Assembly (NCBI GenBank): GCA_903893795.1
Contig: CAITNO010000033.1
Span: 31,394-95,393, forward strand
DNA length: 64,000 nt
DNA from: Candidatus Hydrogenedentota bacterium
Lineage (GTDB): Bacteria > Hydrogenedentota > Hydrogenedentia > Hydrogenedentales > CAITNO01
Direction of reading: 5' to 3'
The position numbers and the translations under genes are program-made. Positions 25,921 to 32,839 of the stretch are shown here, piece after piece. Positions within the stretch are counted from its first letter, which is position 1, and each line of letters opens with the position of its first letter. The notes under the pieces are model-generated. The model saw only the letters and a program-made list of their open reading frames with translations, was not told where the DNA came from and did no database searches.

Positions 25921-26222
25921 GCATCACGGAACAAAGGGCGGGGGTGAATCGTTTCTGAAAGAGATGGTTTTACAGTTGAGGCTTTTATCCACGGTCCACG
26001 GCACCTGTTCGCGCCACGCGCTGTGGGCGCGCGAAAAGACCGTCTTGGTACAACGTCACAGGATAGAGGAAACCGTGGATAACAAGCGCTGAATGCGCAA
26101 AGAACAACGTCTTTCGTTGAATAAGGACGCAATTTCAGCGGACAAAAAAATACAAAACGCCCTCTGCGCAAACAGAGAGCGCTTTAGAAAAGATTACTAC
26201 TTGTGTTTGGACAGGCGAAAGC
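25921..26222. other. AT-richer gap with two opposed DnaA-box-like 9-mers
   Basis: This 302-base gap is less GC-rich than its surroundings. It holds TTATCCACG at 25985-25993 on the plus strand and the same 9-mer inverted at 26074-26082; both differ from the DnaA consensus TTATCCACA only in the last base. The right part is the terminator of the small secreted protein. No gene is visible and no dnaA, dnaN or gyrB is nearby. Confidence 0.45.
26142..26181 (-). terminator. Rho-independent terminator of the small secreted protein gene
   Basis: On the minus strand a 9-bp stem with one G-U pair (26173-26181 with 26158-26166, loop 26167-26172) runs into TTTTGTATTTTTTT. It lies about 40 bases past the stop of the gene. 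Confidence 0.85.
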
Positions 26223-26468
26223 CTAGTACTGGGCAACCTTGACGTCGGCACCGCCGCCGCCCGTTGCGCCGCCGCCGGCACCACTCGCCGCACCACCGGC
26301 ACCACCGGCACCGCCGCTCGTCGTGCTAACCGCCTTAAGCTGGCTCGCGTCCACTGTCGTCGAGGGGGCTGTCTGCGAGGTGCTGTCCGCAGCGAGCGCA
26401 AGCCCCGCTGAAAGAACAAGAACGCCCACGAGGATCGCTGCACAAAGACCCATGTTTCTACGTATCAT
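26223..26468 (-). CDS. Small secreted Gly/Ala-rich protein
   Basis: 81 residues from the ATG at 26468, which has AGAGGA six bases upstream; earlier GTG and ATG codons overlap that ribosome site. A signal peptide (GLCAAILVGVLVLSAGLALA) is followed by a Ser/Thr-rich segment and a run of Gly/Ala (GGAGGAGGAASGAGGG), ending VKVAQY. No family is recognised. It has its own promoter and terminator, so it is a single-gene unit, likely an abundant small envelope or matrix protein. Confidence 0.75.
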   Translation of the reverse strand: MIRRNMGLCAAILVGVLVLSAGLALAADSTSQTAPSTTVDASQLKAVSTTSGGAGGAGGAASGAGGGATGGGGADVKVAQY

Positions 26469-26556
26469 AATCATTCCTCTCACAGGTGTAACCCCAGTCG
26501 GTTAAAACCCAAAACAGCAGTGAAACTACAATTTATTCACTTTCCGTTTATGGCGA

Positions 26557-26585
26557 ATTATAAGCGATAACGCCCAAAAAGTCCA
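26557..26585 (-). promoter_or_regulatory. Promoter of the small secreted protein gene
   Basis: On the minus strand TGGACT, 17 bp, then a perfect TATAAT (26562-26557). This gives a leader of roughly 80 bases before the ATG at 26468. Confidence 0.6.
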
Positions 26586-26790
26586 GCACTTTTTTCCCCA
26601 TGCTATTCCCCTCGGGAATAAACGGGGGTTGAGGTTGGGATAACTCTTGACAGAATAGCCGTTTACGCAAAGCCCGAGGGCCAAAGAAAGGGGGGCGGCC
26701 GGGCCTGTAACAGGCCCCAAAGGCTGTGCTATAGTCGCCATGACAGGCATCCGTCAGGTCTGCGGACAAAAAAATGAAGGAGTTCGGGCC

Positions 26791-27105
26791 ATGATTCGCA
26801 ACGCATTTAAGATGCAGCTCAAGCCGGGATTCGAGGAAGAGTATAAGCGCCGCCATGATGTGCTCTGGCCCGACATGCTCAAACAGCTTCAGGAAGCGGG
26901 CATTTCAGACTATTCCATTTTTTTGGACCCCGAAACGCTGACCTTGTTTGCCGTGCAGAAGCTGAGCGACGACAATACAGCCGCAGACCTCCCCAACACG
27001 GAGGTGGTGAAGCGCTGGTGGGCCCATATGCAGGACATCATGGAGTGCAACCCCGACAATTCGCCCGTGGCCAAGCCCCTGGACGAAGTGTTTCACATCG
27101 ACTGA
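26791..27105 (+). CDS. rhaM: L-rhamnose mutarotase
   Basis: 104 residues, the usual RhaM length. The start follows AAGGAG by nine bases. The pattern [20 protein letters not shown], the active-site His in [10 protein letters not shown], then [20 protein letters not shown] and the Trp pair in [13 protein letters not shown] match the family. It interconverts the anomers of L-rhamnose so that it can enter catabolism. No other rhamnose gene is in the window. hslV follows after 22 bases, so the two may be co-transcribed. Confidence 0.92.
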   Translation: MIRNAFKMQLKPGFEEEYKRRHDVLWPDMLKQLQEAGISDYSIFLDPETLTLFAVQKLSDDNTAADLPNTEVVKRWWAHMQDIMECNPDNSPVAKPLDEVFHID

Positions 27106-27127
27106 CCCGCTCCGGGAGGAAACAACG

Positions 27128-27667
27128 ATGAATATTCCCGAGTTTCATGCCACCACGGTGATTGCCGTGCGGCGCAACGGCGTGATCGCCATGGGCGGCG
27201 ACGGCCAGGTGACGCTGGGCGACACGGTGATGAAGGGCAACGCAAGCAAGGTGCGGCGGCTGGCCGACGGCGCGGTGCTGGCCGGGTTTGCCGGGGCGGT
27301 GGCCGATGCGTTTGCCCTGTTTGACCGTTTCGAGGGCAAGCTTAAGGAGCACAACAAGAACCTGCTGCGCGCGGCCGTCGAACTGGCCAAGGAATGGCGC
27401 ACCGACAAGTATCTGCGCCAGCTCAACGCCATGCTCGCCGTGGCCGACGGCAATCTCTCGCTGCTCATCTCCGGCACCGGCGAGATCATCGAGCCCGAGG
27501 ACGGCATTATCGCCATCGGTTCCGGCGGCCCCTATGCCCTCGCCGCGGCCCGCGCCCTCATCGCCCACACCGAACTCGACGCGAAAGCCGTGGTCGAGCA
27601 GTCCCTGCGCATCGCCGCGGGCATCTGCATCTACACCAACGAGAACATACGGGTGGAAACGCTGTAG
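27128..27667 (+). CDS. hslV: ATP-dependent protease subunit HslV
   Basis: 179 residues, typical for HslV. The sequence [13 protein letters not shown] places the mature N-terminal catalytic Thr at residue 9 after a short propeptide. [21 protein letters not shown] carries the conserved Lys, and the [16 protein letters not shown] segment near the end is diagnostic. It forms the proteolytic double ring that works with the HslU ATPase in the cytoplasm. hslU normally sits next to it but is absent here: rhaM precedes it and an unrelated ATPase on the other strand follows. A GGGAGGA ribosome site is present. Confidence 0.95.
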   Translation: MNIPEFHATTVIAVRRNGVIAMGGDGQVTLGDTVMKGNASKVRRLADGAVLAGFAGAVADAFALFDRFEGKLKEHNKNLLRAAVELAKEWRTDKYLRQLNAMLAVADGNLSLLISGTGEIIEPEDGIIAIGSGGPYALAAARALIAHTELDAKAVVEQSLRIAAGICIYTNENIRVETL

Positions 27668-27712
27668 GGTCCGTTCTGGACAACGTCCAATTCATTTTGC
27701 ATACCGGCCTGG

Positions 27713-27732
27713 ATACCCGCCTGCGCGGGTAT
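27713..27732. repeat. Interspersed palindrome, GGATACCCGC type (copy 1)
   Basis: ATACCCGC-ctgc-GCGGGTAT, a perfect 8-bp stem with a 4-base loop, set in the phrase CTGGATACCCGCCTGCGCGG followed by GTATGACGG. The same phrase recurs at 36789-36813. Such elements are widely scattered between genes in many bacteria. Confidence 0.7.
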
Positions 27733-27912
27733 GACGGAAACTACGGGTGGACGACGGGGCGGTTCTTCTTGCGGAGTGTCCGGGCGGGACCGCAGAGGGA
27801 CTGCCACTATTTCCATCCGCAGACCCGCTGCCGTCAGGTGAATCCACGTGTTGGAAATGGTGGCTGTACCAGTGCTCGTCACAGCGCGGGGATTCTCCGC
27901 CCAATACAAGTC

Positions 27913-29052
27913 CTATCCCTTCGCCCCCACGAACTCGGCGAGAGGCACCACGGTTACCTTGTCCGCCAGCGGATAGCGTTGTTTGCCTGGGTAGACCACG
28001 TGGAGTTCGTCCAGATTCAGATCCGTCAACGACGTGCGCATCGACGGGGTTAGGGTCGGCGCGTCGCTTCTTTTGCATTCCACGCCGATGCGCCGTCCGC
28101 GCTTGAAAAGGAGCAGGTCCAGTTCCGCACCGTTGTGCGTGGCCCAGTAGTAGGCGTCGTCGGGCTGCAATGCCTTGAGCACCTCCTCGACCGCATAGCC
28201 CTCCCAGGACGCGCCCACTTTGGGGTGCTGCTCCAGTTCACGGTGGTCGCCGATGCCCAGGAGCGTATGTAACAGACCACTGTCGCGGATGTATACCTTG
28301 GGGGCTTTAACCTGCCGTTTCTTGAGGTTCTCGAACCACGGCGGCAGTTGGCGCACCATGAACACGCCCGTCATCAGGTCAAGGTAACGCCGCACGGTGG
28401 ACTCCCCCACAGCGAGCGCCCGGGCCAGTTCGGCACCGTTCCAGATCTGGCCGTGGTAATGGGAGACCATGGCCCAGAAACGGCGCAGCGCCGCTGCGGG
28501 GATGGTCACGCCAAGCTGTGGCAGGTCGCGCTCGGTGAGTGTCTGCAGAAACTGCCGCCGCCAGGCGATGGAGTCGGCCTCGTTCTTTGCGGTGAATGAC
28601 AGGGGAAATCCGCCGCGCAGCCAGTGTTTCGGCTGCGCTTTCGGGCCGAGGTCGGACAGGCGAAGACCCTCGAGGGCGATGGTCTCTATGCGTCCGGCAA
28701 GACTCTCGGAAGACTGCTTCAGGAGGTCCGGCGAGGCGCTGCCGAGGATCAGAAAGCGTGCCGGAAGCGGCTTCCGGTCCGCCAGCACCCGAAGCAGCGG
28801 GAAGAGGTCGGGACGGCGCTGCACCTCGTCAATCACCACGGTCCCCCTGAGCGGCTCCAGAACGGTCTTGGGCGCGGAGAGCCGGGCCAGGCTGGCAGGG
28901 TCCTCCAGGTCGAAATAGTTGAGCGAGTCCACCGGGACAAACTCGCGCGCCAGCGTTGTCTTGCCGCACTGTCGGGGTCCCAGCAGTGCCACAACGCGGC
29001 TCCTTTTCAGCGCCCTGCGCACATGCTGCATGTCTGTCTCTCGCGAAATCAT
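27913..29052 (-). CDS. AAA-type ATPase with C-terminal DUF4143 domain
   Basis: 379 residues from the ATG at 29052; the frame opens at 29070 inside a palindrome, but family members start near this Met. Walker A is LLGPRQCGKTTLAREF and Walker B is GTVVIDEVQRRPDLFPLL. A central winged-helix-like region (MVSHYHGQIWNGAELARAL) leads into the DUF4143 domain, with GVFMVRQLPPWFENLKKRQ, YIRDSGLLHTLLG and the nuclease-like tail WATHNGAELDLLLF...GVECK. The E-x-D-L...E-C-K pattern resembles a PD-(D/E)XK core. The role of the family is not settled. Copies are often accessory genes. Two matching palindromes flank its 5' end. Confidence 0.88.
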   Translation of the reverse strand: MISRETDMQHVRRALKRSRVVALLGPRQCGKTTLAREFVPVDSLNYFDLEDPASLARLSAPKTVLEPLRGTVVIDEVQRRPDLFPLLRVLADRKPLPARFLILGSASPDLLKQSSESLAGRIETIALEGLRLSDLGPKAQPKHWLRGGFPLSFTAKNEADSIAWRRQFLQTLTERDLPQLGVTIPAAALRRFWAMVSHYHGQIWNGAELARALAVGESTVRRYLDLMTGVFMVRQLPPWFENLKKRQVKAPKVYIRDSGLLHTLLGIGDHRELEQHPKVGASWEGYAVEEVLKALQPDDAYYWATHNGAELDLLLFKRGRRIGVECKRSDAPTLTPSMRTSLTDLNLDELHVVYPGKQRYPLADKVTVVPLAEFVGAKG

Positions 29053-29065
29053 GAACGAATTATAT

Positions 29066-29104
29066 ACCATGAAATTCCCCCAGTCAATGGGGGATTTTCA
29101 TGGT
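29066..29104. repeat. Long palindrome A at the 5' end of the DUF4143 ATPase gene
   Basis: 17-bp arms (29066-29082 and 29088-29104) with one mismatch around a 5-base loop. Each arm carries ACCATGAAATTCCCCCA or its complement. It lies 14 bases upstream of the ATPase start codon at 29052. Confidence 0.85.
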
Positions 29105-29234
29105 AGTCTATTCTTCTGCACTCCGATAAAGTCGGCCGTAACCGTGCGTATGGCAGGCTTGTGCGATGCGCTGCGGCGGCGGAACAGCGGGCGCGGCACC
29201 GGAAGTGCGGCCGGTTTCCATCCCGCGCAATCAG

Positions 29235-29289
29235 AATATGCTACCATGAAATTCCCCCACGTGATGGGGGAATTTCATGGTAGCATATT
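29235..29289. repeat. Long palindrome B, perfect 25-bp arms
   Basis: Arms at 29235-29259 and 29265-29289 are perfect reverse complements around the loop CGTGA. Its inner 17 bp of each arm equal palindrome A apart from A's single mismatch. Together A and B bracket about 130 bases that hold no gene. B ends 26 bases before the 3' end of hldE, so it could also influence the end of that transcript. Confidence 0.88.
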
Positions 29290-29315
29290 TGCTGGATTCC
29301 GGGCTGACCCCGGCC

Positions 29316-30785
29316 TCAGGCCTTGCCGGCAATCTTGTTGATGATGTTGGTGGTGGACTGGCCGTCCTGGCCGGGGATGATGGCGATGGAACCGCCGTAG
29401 CCCTCGACCAGACGCCGTTCCTCCTGCACGATGGTGTCTACCGTGTAGTCGCCGCCCTTGGCGTAGACGTCGGGCTTGAGCGCGTCGAGCAGGGGCATGG
29501 GTGTCTTGTCGTCAAAGATGGTGACGTAGTCCACGCACTCGAGCGCGGAGAGCACGACGGCGCGGTCCTGCTCGTTGACCACGGGGCGGTCGGGGCCCTT
29601 GTTCTCGCGGACCGACGCGTCGCTGTTGAGTCCGACGATCATCACGTCGCCCTGCTTGCGCGCGCGCAGCAGGTAGGTGATGTGGCCCACGTGCAGAATG
29701 TCGAAACAGCCGTTGGTCCACACGACACGCTTGCCGTCGCGGCGCAGCTTCTCGACGATGGTTTTCAACTGGTCGACCGACTTGAGCTTGTCGGGGCCCT
29801 GCGGGCCGAGGACGGCCTCGCTCACCTCGGCGTTGGTCACGGTGACGACGCCTTCCTGCTGCACGGCGATGCCCGCCGCGAGATTGCCCAGCAACGCCGC
29901 GTCTTTCAGCGTGCCGCCCGCGGCCAGCGTGAGCACAATGGTTGCGGCCACAGTGTCGCCCGCCCCGGTCACATCGATGGCCCTGACAGGACGGATCGGC
30001 ACATTCTCCATGCTGCCGTCGGCGGCGAACACCGTGATACCCTTCGGTCCCAGCGTCACCAGCGCATTCTTCGCGCGGGTGAGCAGGAAGGTGCCCGCCT
30101 GGATCAGCGTGTCGTCATCCACCACATCGACACCCGCCGCGAGGCCCGCCTCCTTGTCGTTCGGCTTGATGACGTCCACGCCGTGGAACCAGCCCGCGCG
30201 GGCGCGTGAATCGGCGACCGTCACGAGGCCGTGCTGTTTGGCGCAGTCGAGGATCGTTTCATAGATGCGGTCGGAAATGGTGGCCGACACCTGGTCGCCG
30301 ATGAGAATCGCGTCGACATGGAGGGCGATCTCGCGAATCTTGGCGATGACCTTCTCTTCCGTCTCGCCGGTGATCATCTTTGGCTTGGGCGTATCGGTGC
30401 GCAGCACCTCCTGGAGCGGGATGTTGTGACCGCCCGCCTTGAGCTTGCCGTAGGTGTTCGTTGGCCGGGCCGGGTCGGTGACGATGCCCGAGGTGTCCAC
30501 GTTGCGCAGGGCGAACTCGTGCTTGACGATGCCCGCGTTGGGGTCGTCGCCCACCACGCCGACCATGGTCACCTTGCCGCCGAGCGAGGCGGCGTTGCAG
30601 GCGGCATTGCCGGCCGCGCCAGGGTTGTGCCGGCGCTCCAGCACCTCGAACACGGGGATCGGCGCCTCCAGGCTCACCTCGGTGATTTTGCCGAACACAT
30701 TTTCGTCGAGGTAGATGTCGCCAACGGCCATCACCCGCACGTCGAAAAACTTCTTGAGAAGATTGCTGTAGTATTCCCTGTCCAT
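29316..30785 (-). CDS. hldE: Bifunctional heptose 7-phosphate kinase / heptose 1-phosphate adenylyltransferase
   Basis: 489 residues from the ATG at 30785, preceded by AAGAAAGG; the longer frame upstream has no support. Residues about 1-320 are a PfkB-type kinase (VMAVGDIYLDENVFGKI, AGNAACNAASLGG, and the catalytic GAGDTVAATI). Residues about 345-489 are a cytidylyltransferase-like domain (WTNGCFDILHVGHITYL). The fused enzyme phosphorylates D-glycero-D-manno-heptose 7-phosphate at C1 and, after dephosphorylation, adenylates it, giving the donor for the LPS inner core. This implies an outer membrane with heptose. The partner genes gmhA, gmhB and hldD are not in the window. Confidence 0.94.
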   Translation of the reverse strand: MDREYYSNLLKKFFDVRVMAVGDIYLDENVFGKITEVSLEAPIPVFEVLERRHNPGAAGNAACNAASLGGKVTMVGVVGDDPNAGIVKHEFALRNVDTSGIVTDPARPTNTYGKLKAGGHNIPLQEVLRTDTPKPKMITGETEEKVIAKIREIALHVDAILIGDQVSATISDRIYETILDCAKQHGLVTVADSRARAGWFHGVDVIKPNDKEAGLAAGVDVVDDDTLIQAGTFLLTRAKNALVTLGPKGITVFAADGSMENVPIRPVRAIDVTGAGDTVAATIVLTLAAGGTLKDAALLGNLAAGIAVQQEGVVTVTNAEVSEAVLGPQGPDKLKSVDQLKTIVEKLRRDGKRVVWTNGCFDILHVGHITYLLRARKQGDVMIVGLNSDASVRENKGPDRPVVNEQDRAVVLSALECVDYVTIFDDKTPMPLLDALKPDVYAKGGDYTVDTIVQEERRLVEGYGGSIAIIPGQDGQSTTNIINKIAGKA

Positions 30786-30957
30786 GCACTGCCTTTCTTG
30801 CGTTCTGGTCCGCCCTTCGCGGGCGGGCGGGCAAATTCTAGCCCATGGCGGCGGGGCCGGTAAAGCGGCACGCGCATCGGCCGCGTCCAACAAAGATTCG
30901 CCCCGGCGGATGCTGGACCCTGCCGGGGCGGAAAAGGTTCAAGTGGGACGGCGGCGT

Positions 30958-32835
30958 TTAATCGAACATCATCTCGTAGTGGTAAACGCCTTCCTTCATC
31001 ATGCTCTGCACGTTCAGGCCGCTGTTGTTGAACACGCTCTGCATCGCCTTGTTCTCATCGAGCACTTCGGCGGTGAAGCCGGCAATGCCGTTGCGGCGGG
31101 CGATGGTGCCAAGCTGCTTGAACAGGTTCGTGCCGATGTGGCGGCTCTGCCACGCATCCTGCACGGTGAAGGCCACTTCGGCGCGGTTGGTCTTCCGGTC
31201 GAGATAGTAGCCGCCCAGCGCCACGATGCTGTCGCCGTCCGCCTCGGGCACGGTGGCCACGATGGACACCTCGTTGCGGTGGTCGATGAACACGAAGTCC
31301 TGCACCTGCCTGCGCGGCACCCACTTCATGCGGCTCATGAACCGCGTGTAGATGGATTCCTGTGACAGCGCGTGGAACAGGTGGCGCATCTTGGGCTCGT
31401 CGGTCGGATGGACGGGGCGGATGGTGATCTGCGTGCCGTCCTGCAGGAGCATGGTCGTGCGGGCCTGTTTGGGCCCCACGGAAATGCGCCCGCTGAAGTC
31501 CGCCATTTCGGAGCGGACGTACTTCATCTCGATGGCGTCCTTCAGAAGCTGCTCGCGGTAGTCCGGGTGGGCGATGCTGATCAGCGCCAGCGCGCGCTCC
31601 TGGATGGTCTTGCCGTGCAGGTAGGCCACGCCGTGCTCCGTCACCACCCAGTGCACCGCGCCGCGCGTGGTGACCACGCCGGCACCCGTGGAAAGGGTGG
31701 GCACGATGCGTGACAGTCCGCCGCCCGTGGTCGAGTACAGCGCAATGATCGCCTTGCCGCCCAGGGAGTTTGCCGCGCCCCGGTTGAAGTCCACCTGTCC
31801 GCCGATGCCGGAGTAGAAGTGGTGGCCGATGGAGTCCGCGCAGACCTGGCCGGTCAAATCGACCTCCAGGCCCACATTGATCGCCACCATCTTGTTCTGG
31901 CGGCTGATGATCTCGGAGTTGTTCACGTAGTCGGTCGGGTTGAACGAGAAGACGGGGTTGTTGTCGATGTAGTCATAGAGCCGCTGCGAGCCCATGGCGA
32001 AGCTCGCCACCACCTTGCCGCGCTCCATCGACTTCTTCGATCCGTTGACCACGCCCGATTCGACCAGATCGATCAGAGCGTCGGTCAGCAGCTCGGTGTG
32101 AATGCCGAGATCCTTCTTGTCCTTGAGGAAGCGCGCCACCGCCTGCGGCACGCGGCCGATGCCAAGCTGGATGGTCGAGCCGTCCTCAATAAGGCTGGCC
32201 AGATGCTCGCCGATGGCGTCGGTGCCGGGGCGCTCCTCGGGCTGGACGTTCTCGATGATCGGCACGTCCACCGGAACGAGGTAGTCAATGTCGAACACGT
32301 GGATCATGGAGTCGCCGAGGGTGCGCGGCATGCGTGGGTTGACCTGCGCAATCACGAGCCGCGCATTCTGCGCGGCGCTTTTGGTGATGTCCACCGACAC
32401 GCCGAGGCTGCAAAGGCCGTTGGCGTCCGGAGGCGTGACCTGGATCATGGCCACGTCCAGCGGCATGCGGCCCGACCGGAACAGGTTGGGGATGTCGGAC
32501 AGGAATATGGGCGTGTAGTCGCCCAGGCCCTGCTGGATGATGTCGCGCACGTTTGCCGAGATGAAGAAACTGTTGACCGGGAAGCAGTTGGCCAGTTCCT
32601 TCGTCGCGTAGGGCGCATCGCCGCGGGTGAGCAACTGCACGATTTCGATGTCGGTCAGCTCGCCGGCGCGGTCAACCAGCGCCTTCACCAGCTCGACCGG
32701 CGTGGCGCAGCCCGTGCCCAGGAACAGGTGCATGCCCGGCTGAATCTGCCTGACAGCCTCGGCGGCGGTGACAATGGTCTCGCTGTATTCCTGCTGCCAA
32801 TTGGGATTGTAGGAGGGGGTCTTTTCAGTGTTCAT
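30958..32835 (-). CDS. Acetyl-CoA hydrolase/CoA-transferase fused to a GNAT domain
   Basis: 625 residues. Residues about 1-440 are a class I CoA-transferase/hydrolase of the 4-hydroxybutyrate CoA-transferase type (FLGTGCATPVELVKALV, QLGIGRVPQAVARFL, GIGGQVDFNRGAANS). Residues about 455-620 form a GNAT acetyltransferase domain (ITIRPVHPTDEPKMRHLF, AEVAFTVQDAWQSRHIGTNL). The first part moves CoA between acyl groups; the second probably acetylates a protein or small molecule. It follows the ADP-forming acyl-CoA synthetase gene after 4 bases, with the ribosome site inside the end of that gene, so the two form an operon. The GNAT could regulate the pair (inference). Confidence 0.9.
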   Translation of the reverse strand: MNTEKTPSYNPNWQQEYSETIVTAAEAVRQIQPGMHLFLGTGCATPVELVKALVDRAGELTDIEIVQLLTRGDAPYATKELANCFPVNSFFISANVRDIIQQGLGDYTPIFLSDIPNLFRSGRMPLDVAMIQVTPPDANGLCSLGVSVDITKSAAQNARLVIAQVNPRMPRTLGDSMIHVFDIDYLVPVDVPIIENVQPEERPGTDAIGEHLASLIEDGSTIQLGIGRVPQAVARFLKDKKDLGIHTELLTDALIDLVESGVVNGSKKSMERGKVVASFAMGSQRLYDYIDNNPVFSFNPTDYVNNSEIISRQNKMVAINVGLEVDLTGQVCADSIGHHFYSGIGGQVDFNRGAANSLGGKAIIALYSTTGGGLSRIVPTLSTGAGVVTTRGAVHWVVTEHGVAYLHGKTIQERALALISIAHPDYREQLLKDAIEMKYVRSEMADFSGRISVGPKQARTTMLLQDGTQITIRPVHPTDEPKMRHLFHALSQESIYTRFMSRMKWVPRRQVQDFVFIDHRNEVSIVATVPEADGDSIVALGGYYLDRKTNRAEVAFTVQDAWQSRHIGTNLFKQLGTIARRNGIAGFTAEVLDENKAMQSVFNNSGLNVQSMMKEGVYHYEMMFD

Positions 32836-32839
32836 GGTG

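Noticed and set aside
27668..27912. Short minus-strand frames between hslV and the DUF4143 ATPase
   Set aside because: They carry no recognisable domain or ribosome site and run through an interspersed repeat.
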